From Taiwanofungus camphoratus (lineage: Eukaryota; Basidiomycota; Agaricomycetes; Polyporales; Taiwanofungaceae): a stretch of DNA of 64,000 bases. The position numbers and the translations under genes were made by a program. Location of the stretch: contig CP021229.1 in assembly GCA_003999685.1 (NCBI GenBank), positions 930,001 to 994,000 on the forward strand, given 5' to 3'. Positions 47,939 through 57,539 of the stretch are shown in pieces. How positions within the stretch are numbered: position 1 is the first letter of the stretch; each line of letters begins with the position of its first letter. The notes under the pieces were generated by a model. The model was not told where the DNA came from. It saw only the letters and a program-made list of their open reading frames with translations, and searched no databases.

Positions 47939-48695
47939 GCGCTAAGACAGATAGCATCCCTTCGCCGGTATTCGGTGCGCTGGTCTCTTTTTCCCCTTGC
48001 GATAAGTTCAAAGCCAACGAAGCCTTTGAAGCTATTCGTCATTTGGTTCTCGTTTTCGGAATTTTCAACTCGTTTATGGTGGTGAGGAAGGATGAAGCTG
48101 CGCCACGACTGGTTCGTGATGACGACGACCATGTCTCTGGCACATGACAGTAAACGCTGGTTCTATATTTATCTCCTGCTATACATTGTCCCGTCACTCG
48201 TTGTCCGACTACACTGTCACGGTCTTTTGCGGGCCTGTATCCTCTTCAGAACAGACCCATGCAGGTTCCAACTGTCTTGTGGAGCTTAATTGGCTGGGAT
48301 CGGCATGAGATGTATTGCTTGTGGAGATATTCGGTTACTAGCTTCATCTTCCATATTTTGACATCGTTTGTTTATTAGGAAAGATACAATCTCGCTTTGC
48401 ACAGGGATTGGAATACAGGTGCACTGATGCCGTTAAGTCGGACTTGGTCATTTATACGCTTTGTTCTGCCACAATATTCATGATTGATGCATCTTTGATC
48501 GCCAGTGCACGCTGAGGGGTGCTTGTTGAAGGGTACGAAGCCGTATGCCTCCTTTCAAGTCGTAATCGCTGCCCTATCTGACGACATGATCTATACGATA
48601 AATTAGGTGAAGCATGGACTGTAAAAATATATTTCATGAGATTAAGAACGTTAATGGGATCCGCCAAACATTGTGACCACAACTCGCACAAATGA
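47939..48695. other. Intergenic stretch
   Basis: About 750 bp between member 5 (+) and the methyltransferase relic (-). No gene seen; it should contain the 3' end of member 5. Confidence 0.4.
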
Positions 48696-49460
48696 TCAGT
48701 ATATGCCAGGTATCATCTTGCATGGCGTTCTCTTCGCCCAGTCGACCCACTGGCCTCCGAACTCGTCTCTCAGGACCTTATCCTTCTTCAAAACCCTCCC
48801 TAGCATGGTGATTCAGAAGGCGGACGTCATCGACACCCGCTGCAATGCATATAACCTGCCAACAACTATGCTCCCAATCCCGCACTCTGCCCACCCCCAG
48901 CTGGCACATCCAAACGCCGACATTGACGGCCAGAAACCCGGTGTATCTCGGGTGGCGCATGATGGGATATGGGCCGTCGACTATGAGCTTGTAGTTTTGG
49001 TGTACGACCAGTTCGAACGTAAGTACCGGCTGAGACTCTGGTACGACGCGAAGAGGAACAGCAGGCCTCCCAAAACCTGAAGGAGCTACCCGACGAGGAT
49101 GACACGGGAGACGCGGACGCTCGACGTAGAAGCGAACAGGGCTAGTCACCAAGCAGGACAAAATCCGCCGGGCTATGGTGGACGGGTAGTGACTAGCAAC
49201 AATAAAGCATGTCCCGCTCAGAGCGATCGTCTACAATTCGGCCTGGATAATTATATGGTCAAGCTCACGGTCCTGGGCCATCGATGTCTCTTCTGACACG
49301 CCTTGCACACCGCATGGATGTGTTGACTGACTCGTGTAACGAGATCCTCCGCGCCAAACCGTTGCTTTTTGGCAGCTCCTGGCGGAGGGTTGGGGGGACT
49401 TGCGAGGGTACCACTGAGGATGAGAGGAATCTTCAGCGGGCTTGGTGTGCGAGTAAGCAT
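48696..49460 (-). pseudogene. STE14: Isoprenylcysteine carboxyl methyltransferase (ICMT/Ste14) relic
   Basis: ICMT is an ER membrane enzyme that methylates prenylated C-terminal cysteines, for example of Ras and fungal mating pheromones. The N-terminal part starts at ATG 49460 (MLTRTPSPLKIPLILSGTLA, then SPPNPPP). The catalytic part includes TFELVVHQNYKLIVDGPYPI followed by MRHPRYTGFL, near 48.9-49.0 kb. The C-terminus, LRDEFGGQWVDWAKRTPCKM then IPGIY and a stop, ends at 48696. These pieces lie in different frames. Reading along the best alignment gives a one-base loss before TFEL (RY-L-TFEL), and stops where the family has Trp (VG*LLQVLGG, TAG; AF*ITMLGR, TGA). Introns explain some shifts but not these. 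I call it a decayed gene; a few unrecognised introns could soften that view. Confidence 0.7.
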
Positions 49461-50601
49461 CTCTTCTGTGTTGCGGGTCAATGATGATGGCCCCTCGAAT
49501 CTTCATCGTTCGTAAGCAAACGGACATTTCTCGGATGGATTGATCCTCCCATCTTACCAAAAAATCAGTCCCAAGGCATACCCATGAGACCTTAGAATCA
49601 ATGCGGTCAGACGGGCTAGAATTTGTCAGCCATCTGCCAATCAGCTTTGCAATAGGATTTCCACAGCCTAAGGATGTCAGGTGGAGAGGTTTCTTGATGA
49701 AAATGATATGATATACATGATATGGTCTGGCGAAAAAGCTTCCGTTGATCAAGTCCTTAATGACTGGTCGATGATAACTGGTTCCGATGAATGGGCAAAT
49801 GTCCGCCAACCTCGGACCAAAAACGATGGGTGGCAGTCGGAAGTTGCAGCGGGACATAAGTGTGTATTCATGGGGGCATAAGTAGAAATCGTAGTCATGT
49901 CTATCGTACATGCGGTATACATGGCATAAGAAGCGGAAGCAGATTCCTGGAATGACGCGGTATGCATTTACAATTGGCAGAAATATAGTGCATGGCGACG
50001 GTGGTAAATTGGATGGCATGATGTGCAGAAAGTAATGGTCCTCAGGACATGTACAAGGGCCCCAGCACATGATGAACAGAGCAGTAGCAGTAGTGCATGA
50101 GGAATTGCGGAGACAGCAGGGTTATACAAACAAAGTAAATACGTACATGGTGGTTACGTTGTGACGTTGCGTACGCGGGAGAGCGTACACTCTGTTGTGG
50201 ATGGTTTGGCCCTGGATCGAGAGGGAGATAGTAGCTAGTAGAGTAGACAACATAGACAAGTTCGTGTCGTTAGAGGGTGTTGCATGAGAAAGAGAAGCTA
50301 CGTTCCCGCCGGAGCGCCCATTGCAAGCTTTTATAGCTGTTCGGGGCTCCACTGGCGAATATTCAAGTAAGTACAGGAGTTACTCAGTAAGTAGACTACT
50401 CTCTATAGTAATATATTTGTATTCATCTCCACAACAGTTCGCACCCACCAACCCCAGGCGTCTCCAGCGTTGAAAGTAAACTACAGCATCAACAACTACA
50501 TCAACTGCATGAGCGACCGCCGAAGTGAGCAACGTAGAGCAACGTACCAACTTGAAATACATGATAAACATACAAGGCCAGTGAATATCTTACCACCAGC
50601 T
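49461..50601. other. Intergenic stretch
   Basis: About 1.1 kb. A minus-strand frame of 279 codons (49231-50070) overlaps the methyltransferase relic in another frame and has no motif, so I do not call it a gene. The right end holds the 3' region of member 6. Confidence 0.4.
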
Positions 50602-52204
50602 CTAGTGCCTGTTCCCGCGCGCAGCGCACGCCTTCATATGGCGATTGAGCGAGTCCCTGCGCGTGAAATAGTGAGCGCAGTACCGGCACGCACAGAGCGT
50701 GCTCCGCAGATGGATCGACGCGACATGCTTCCCAAAGCTCGCGTAGTTCAGGTCTTTCTCACACGGGCGGCCCCCGTGCCCCCACGCGCACCCGCCGCGG
50801 CGCCTGTTCTCCCAGGACGCGCCCTGGTCGAAGTGGTGCTGCTTGAGGTGGCGCCTGATCCCTCCCGGCGTGAGGTCGAAGAGGGGGACATTGCAGCGGA
50901 CGGGGCCCCAGAGGCATCGCGCACCGGGCGCGTCGCTTGCGGAAGGCGTGTTGGATGCTGCAGCAGGGGGCACAGCGGGTGGAGTGGTTACGGGCCTGTG
51001 AGCATGGGTGGGGGTGGAGCCGTTGCGGGCCATGACTTGCTGCACAGCGGGCGGCCCAGGACGAAAAGCTCCACCGTGGGGAGGCAGGAATTCCTGAGGG
51101 TAAGCAAAGGACGTGGGCGCGTGCATCCCATAGTCCGTGCCGGTGAAGGCCTGCGGGGCGGACGGAGGGATACCGGGAAGAGTCGGAGGCATAGTAGACT
51201 GGCCGTAGTTCACCAAGGTACGACCTGCCATGATCGTGCGATTATTTGCGGCAGCTCCGGCCCCGAGAAAGTCTGGATATGCTGCAGGCGCAGCATAACC
51301 GAGGCTTTCTCGAGCCTGATCCCCGTTAGGGACACCCGTGATGGGGCTCATTGGTGGATACACAGAGACATTGGACTCTCCGGTAGCAGAAATGCATGGA
51401 ACGAAGTTTGAGCCAGCACGCGCATGTGGGTGTTCGTAAGCAACGGAGTGGCCACCCTCATGAGCTGACGAGGGGTATGCGGGGATGCCATTTGGACCAG
51501 GAGTACTGAAATCTGGAGCAACGGATGGGCTTGCGAGGTAACCCCCAGGAATATAGCAGTGACCAGTGCTGTTCGGAAAGCCGAGCAACCACGGTCAGCA
51601 CATAAGCTACTACGAGTCGCAGGGAGAAGATAACTCACAAATCGGCATGAGGAACACCAAAAGTAGCGATCCCAGAGCCGCTGAAAGCGGCATACGGTGG
51701 GTCATCAGACGTGCTTATGATTGACACGAAAATCGTCAGTGCAGATCCCCCCCCAGGGCCTGCGACGATCCAGGACACTTACTGGGCAGGCCGGCCAAAT
51801 GGGGGATATCCGCTACCTTGATGGCCCGGGGTGACGATGCCGCAGCGATGGGCGACTAATTTCGATAGATTGTGAGGATATCCGGAGTGGGAGTCATCAT
51901 TGGAGCGAATAGCCAGGTTCGATGGGCTATCATTGTGCGACATCAAATCAGGCATACCTATAGTGATAAATTCTGTAGAGTCGAAGATGTGGAATAGCGT
52001 TCTTGGGGGAAAGTGTGATGTAGGAGAAGAAAGACGGGGCAGGCCGTGCAAAGCAAAATTCGTTTTATACGACGCGCAGGAGTCGGCGGTGTCCCGAGTC
52101 GACGGTGCCCCGAGTGGTTTAGGGTCATGGGCATGCATCGGTGGCTGAGGCGGGGCCCTGGGACGCTCAAGCTCTAGGAATTGTGCTCGTTTTCGTAGCA
52201 TCAT
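50602..52204 (-). CDS. Triple zinc-finger family protein, member 6 (long form)
   Basis: Exons 52204-51783, 51713-51639 and 51568-50602; introns of 69 bp (GTAAGT...CATAAG) and 70 bp (GTGAGT...GAACAG). Both interrupt codons after the second base, as in members 2 and 5. The product is 487 residues, the longest member. Its N-terminal ~370 residues are Ser/Pro/Gly/Ala-rich and disordered-looking. The C-terminus carries CLWGPVRC...IRRHLKQHHF, CAWGHGGRPC...FGKHVASIHL, CRYCAHYFTRRDSLNRHMKAC. A TATATAG box lies near 52264-52270, about 60 bp before the ATG. A second in-frame start (MPDLMSHNDS) would give a shorter protein. Function unknown. Confidence 0.8.
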
Positions 52205-53484
52205 GATTGCAGCGTTGCAAGAGAAAAGAAGCGACGACGCTCACCCAGAGAACCATCATTCTACTATATATCCTTGTGGATAGACGCTGTAAACAATGTA
52301 CTAATTGCATGGTGCCTACGACCAGGTCGGCAAGTCCCGCCGGTCACCCCGACAAATAACCCTTTATATTCCTTACTTTCGTCAAACTCCAACGACCAAC
52401 TTTCCATCGTTTCTGCGTGCGGAACCTGCTGGCTTAACCTTGTACAAGTTCTCGTCAAGTTGATATTATCGACGACCCTCTCTCTGCTCTGAACCACAGG
52501 CGAACGCTGTGAACAGAAGGCAAGCTAAGGAAGAAGTCACAGGTAAGATAGATCCGCACGATTGAGGGCAGAACGTTTGCCTCAGCGTTGAGTCTACCCG
52601 CGGAAGTAGGTATGTGTCGTCGGTGGTATACATAGGATTGGCAATGCGAGGGCAAATGAAGATTGATCAATGGTCGAATCGTATGTTATCGCAGAACAAT
52701 GGTCGAAATATAGTACGCGATCACCGTACACCGACGCACACAGCGAACAGGGGCTGATCGACGCCCCCGGTAAATATGATCGAGATGCCGGTGACTAGAT
52801 CGACTACACATCGATCCCAGCGAGCTTTGCCCCGCGAGAATACTCCACGCAAGCAAACTCACGCGCCGCAACTCGACAGACGCTAGACAAATACCTCCGC
52901 ACCGTACTCGCAAAACCCCATTACCCGCTAGCGGTATCGGTCGATGTACCCAGAGACATTTGAGCTCCAGCATCGTGCCATACTTGCAATGATGAAGAGA
53001 AAAGCCAAAGCCCAGCTCGGGCGACTGACCGCTGACCTCACGCTCGGTTTTGAGTCGGTGACGAAGTCATGAAGCGGAGACGCATGAACGAGAGAAGGAT
53101 CGGGATCCTGCACGGTTGACAAGGTAAAGCGAAGAGCAACCGGGGCATAAGATTAGCTTTACTGATTATTATAATAAGTACCGCAGGCTCGATTTTGTCG
53201 GTATTCCCATGTCCAAGAACCCTGGGCTTCGCAATGGCATCTAACCGTTCTCCTACGGGCCTTGGCAACATCGAATAGAAGGTTGCGGGCAAAATCCCAA
53301 GTAAATCACTCACGATCTGATGACGCGGATCTTTCTCAATTCTCCGGAACTTTTGAGTAATAAACTGAGGTTCTACCTGAGAGAATCTCAATATAGGTAC
53401 GGATGAATCAATACGAGGCACGCGGATGCATATCCACTGTGACTAGAGGGGCAACCATCGGCGCAACCTCAGATCAGCTGTAAA
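52205..53484. other. Intergenic stretch
   Basis: About 1.3 kb. A minus-strand frame at 53038-53421 has a protein-like first half (FRRIEKDPRHQIVSDLLGIL) but no ATG and no motif I know, so it may be an exon of an unrecognised or dead gene. Confidence 0.35.
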
Positions 53485-53640
53485 CTGATATTCTGTGAGA
53501 ACATGAGAAGGCATCTTGCTGAAGTGCACTTGGGAAGCTTCTCCGTGAAATGTTACTCTCGTGATAAAACCATCCACCGAAGCGAGGCACTGGAACGTCG
53601 CATACGCATATCCTGTGGATTTTCTCCGCATAGACTGGGT
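53485..53640 (+). pseudogene. Relic of a triple zinc-finger family gene
   Basis: MRRHLAEVHLGSF followed by VKCYSRDKTIHRSEALERRI and RISC matches the end of finger 2 (GKHVASVHLRS) and finger 3 (C..C....RRDALxRH....C) of the family. The second Cys of finger 3 is lost, the final His is replaced, and no finger 1 or ATG lies upstream. It is a decayed fragment between members 6 and 7. Confidence 0.6.
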
Positions 53641-54590
53641 CGATCTACGAACATCGATTCCGCACGGTGGAGACCAGTGTGCTCTGTGTATTGTAAACAG
53701 ATTATGAGACTCAGTCAAGTCATAAGCAAAGCGATCAAGACATGGGAGAAACAGAGTATCAGAAGGATGGTGTACGGACGTACGAACCGTGGCATAGGGA
53801 CAGACGTTGTAGGGAGGTCAACGCAGAGAGTAAATAAGGCTCACGTGGCCGGGCAAAGTGCCGATTGTGCGGAGGTATGTTTCAAGATGTGTACCGCAAC
53901 GGCAATCAGCATTGCGGATGTCCTGTAACTATCTCATTGTGCAGGCCGCGCACTGAAGTCCTGAATCCACGCCCCTTCGAATACTTTCGCCTGTCTCTGG
54001 AACCACTGCGAAACGCGACGGAAGATCAAACATACCTTGGATGCCGAGACCGGACCTCATGGCGTCCTTAGAAAGGCCCATCCTATTCACGCTTCGCTTC
54101 GTTCACTGCAATGTTAGAGTGCACATGGGACGTTCAAGCGGTCCTCGTCAGGGCAACCATAGCCAGGAGCCCGGTTCAGAGGACTGGCACATCGACGGCC
54201 ACTCCACGTCAAAGATCATAGTGCAGGGAGCCAAAGGATGGCCATCAGCACAGCCAAACACACGCTAGGACCTACCGAAACTTGGAGACGAGTGCACCTA
54301 AAAAGACGCATTTCAATCCCAAGGAGTGACTGATGTGCTCACTTGCATGATGTTCTTTTCGGCAATACGGGTCAAATTTTTGTATTAATTGCAGCCAAGA
54401 AAGAAGAGGGAAGACAGTAACACAATCGTATGCATAATTTGGGCCGATGCGGAAAAAAACCCTTGGAAAAAAAAACCGCCAGCCCAATAGATAAAGGACG
54501 AACATTGAGACAAGAGGATGATACATCGTAGGAATAACTGGATAGGGTTGTCAGAGCAAGGCGACAGAGCAACGCGTCGCATTCGAGGGA
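53641..54590. other. Intergenic stretch
   Basis: About 950 bp without a supported gene. The right half should hold the 3' untranslated end of member 7. Confidence 0.4.
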
Positions 54591-57337
54591 TCACATAGCG
54601 CGTATCTCCACATCGCCATCGCTCCTCCGAGCTCGGCATTTCGGCAAATGGCGAGCGAGCGAGTCTGAGCGCGAAAAACTACGCATGCAATACCTGCACA
54701 TGCGGCGGGTGCTCCTGAGGTGGACGGAGGCGATGTGGCTTCCAAGGCTCCCGCAGTCCATTTCGAGGCTACACTCTTCGGTTCCACACAACCATGCGCA
54801 CTGGGCGCGGGCCTTGTCCTGCCAGCATTCGTCGCCACCAAAGTGATACTTCTTGAGATGGCGTTTGATGGCAGACGCGGTGGTACGGAATTCCTTGCCG
54901 CAGGGGACCGCACCGAAACAGCAGCGCACGGTGGCTGCGCTCCCTGCAGGTCGCACGACAGGGTGTGGAGGAAGAAATGGTGGCCGGCCTACAGGAGTGT
55001 GTGCATCCGGTGCCGGATTCACGACTCGCGGAGGCATAGGTATGAAAGAGTTGAGCGTGCCTGGTAAAGCATCGAAGATGGATGGTGGAGGACAGGCCCA
55101 GACAGGAGGGACCGTAGTGCCGTTCTGAGCACCAGTCGCATCATGAATGTGAGAGAGCACATTCAGGTAAGACGGAACTTGGTTGTCAAACACAGGAGGT
55201 GAACCACACTGAGCCTGGACATTGTGGACAGCGTGCACCCCGGCACATTGGTCCGCGACAGACGGGTTTCCCACGTGACTGGCGCCACAAGGAGGGTACC
55301 ATCGATCGCCAACTGCCAAATACGGCAAGAAACTGAAATTGCTACTACACGGCCAGAACTCTGCGGCATGGAAACGGGGCCTCAGAGTGAGGTCCCCGTA
55401 ACGGCCCATAGCCGTCATGATTACTACCCTTTTCGTCCTATGATTTTACAGTAATTTTGTAAATCCCTTATGTAGTGCTTGAAATTATGGTTGATGTAAC
55501 ATGTAAACAGGCCGGTTACTTCCCGTATGCAGCCCCGTTTCGGGGCAGGCAGGCAGGCCCGAAACCAGCATCTGGTTGGCATACCGTTATGGCACTGCAG
55601 CGTCCCGGAAATCGACCGAGGGTCGAGGCAGCTACAACATTATTTACTACCAATATACCGGCACTGGTGCTCTTTCTCGTGACATTACAGGCTTTTTCCA
55701 GGGTCAGTGCAGCATTGGAAGCACAACAGTAGCATCCAGTAGATGAAATTAACATATTATGGCATGAAACAACAGACAGTAATTATTATACAGGAATGAT
55801 GTTCGACATGCTGCCACTAGCAGTGGATGAGCTCAGCCATGAAGATAGGGATTGACCACCTGAAATGGTCTTAAATTGCGACCTGCCAACCCACTGTCAA
55901 TGCCTGGCTCTCTGCATCATTCAACGCAGAATAGTGTTCTGGAAAATTTCAGTAAAGAACCTAAATAATGGTGTGTCAGTTGAATGCCATCGAAGCAGAG
56001 ACTGGACGTACATTTTGAGATAATCTTCCTCCCGTGTTAGTCCATGAGCGTGACCATCCTTGTGAACTGCGTTGAGTAGTAAGTAAGTCAAAACACTAGT
56101 ACTGGATGAAGCTTCAAAGGATGTTCAAGAGAGATTAGAAGGAATGGATAGCATCAACCTGCCAGAGGTCAGAGCAAGAGATTATGCTTGGGATGTATGG
56201 ACTGAATTGCGACAGAATTCCAGACATCGCTGTTGTGCTGCTGTCACGGTGAACTTGAATCGAACAAGTGCTTGTATTTGTGCATGTTTGTTTCAGTGGC
56301 TGCTCACCAGTAACGGAAAGACTGAAGTTCACGACAAGACTTTTGATTTTATTACTACTGTACAAATTGGAAAATAAATTCATGCCATAGAGATCACATT
56401 TGTTTCTGCTCACTCTGACTTCCCCACTGGCAAATGGCCTGTACTATCAACAAATATAACAAAAGCCGTTACTGCCTACTTTATTATGAGATTATTACAA
56501 TTTATGTTGTGCCACGGTGCAACGAATGGTGCTAGCTTTTCCGTTACAATGAGCTGCAGATCTCATGATGTAACCCCCGGGCTGAAGCGGGCAGCAGTGA
56601 GGGCTGATTGGGGGCCATACAAGCACTGCTTCGGTATTGCACGCTCAGCATGTGATGAATGCTGTGGCTGCAGCAGCCATGCCAGGCTGAAGTATCTGGG
56701 CGCATTTGCCTTCTCACGGCCTGAAATCGACCCGTTCAACGCCCCGAAACCACACTGGAGATACGGGGCCGTTCCGATGACTCTGACCTGGCCCGATACC
56801 GGAGTGTGTCCAAATTACAGACACGGGACTTATGTGGGCCCAATTCACGCCACCATTTTGACCGTTCCCACCCTTTTCGTCCTATGATTTTCCGGTACCA
56901 GCCCGTTTTGGCCGTGTAGTAGGAAGGCATAAGCCCAATGGCATCGGAGCGGCGGGACGTTCGTCAGGTACATGTTGAGAACCGACTCTGGATACAATGT
57001 CAGTCAGCACACTACCGAGATTATAAGATTTTGCACTCACGGATCAAGCTCAGTGAAGCCGGGGGTGTCAAACCCTGTCTGCGAGACAGGTGATGGCAAT
57101 CTTACAGTGAACACTGAGCACATTACTCTCCCGGCGAATATCTGACACTTACTCGGTGGGTAAAGCAAAACCAGTAGTGATGACTGGACCTTGATATCCA
57201 TTGGCAGGGCCATTCACGATAGGCCCCAAGGTGGTGACTTCAGACAACCCTTCTGCTACAGTCGCATCTCGGCAAGGAGCCACGATTGACGGACTAGTAT
57301 GTGAGTGTGTTGAAGAAGACGTGCTTGGAGTATTGAC
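54591..57337 (-). pseudogene. Triple zinc-finger family member 7, split by a transposon
   Basis: 5' exons on the minus strand: 57337-57153 (5' limit uncertain), 57078-57041, then 56985-56919. Introns are 74 bp (GTAAGT...TCGCAG) and 55 bp (GTGAGT...CAGAG). The third exon is cut at 56919 by a TIR element and resumes at 55345, running to the stop at 54591. Removing the element with one TA copy joins CCT AC-T A-GT AGC in the frame open on both sides. The downstream part encodes a Pro/Ala-rich stretch and CCFGAVPC...IKRHLKKYHF, CAWLCGTEEC...LGSHIASVHL, CRYCMRSFSRSDSLARHLPKC, all sites intact. No ATG was found in the first 5' exon, so a further upstream exon, or loss of it, is likely. A shorter product could start at ATG 55418 inside the element (first 24 codons element-derived). 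Confidence 0.7.
55346..56918 (+). mobile_element. TIR DNA transposon, copy 1 (non-autonomous)
   Basis: Ends CACGGCCAGAAC at 55348 and GTTTTGGCCGTG at 56916, flanked by TA on each side. The flanking CTAC/GTAG extends the symmetry. About 1.57 kb. Internal frames (for example 56135-56413 on minus) have no transposase motif I recognise. The TA target and short TIR would fit the Tc1/mariner class, but that is only suggestive. Inserted in an exon of family member 7. Confidence 0.75.
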
Positions 57338-57539
57338 TCAGAACCAGGCAGCTACTGGAAATGTAGAGTGAAGTGAGATGGGAGTGGGTGCTAAAAAGCC
57401 TAGGGGGGCTTATGTAGCCACCAGATGCATATTTTCTTCTTCTTCGACGTAGACGTGACAAGAACCCAAGAGGCAGGCAAAAATCAGATTTTCGACACGA
57501 GGTCAGAAATCCCGGTTAAGCAAGACCCCCCCCTCCCCA

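Noticed and set aside
49231-50070. 279-codon minus-strand open frame
   Set aside because: It overlaps the ICMT relic in another frame, has no domain, no codon pattern like the neighbours and no sensible start context. Probably chance.
56135-56413. 92-codon frame shared by both TIR copies, as a transposase
   Set aside because: No catalytic triad or helix-turn-helix visible and far too short. The element is more likely non-autonomous.
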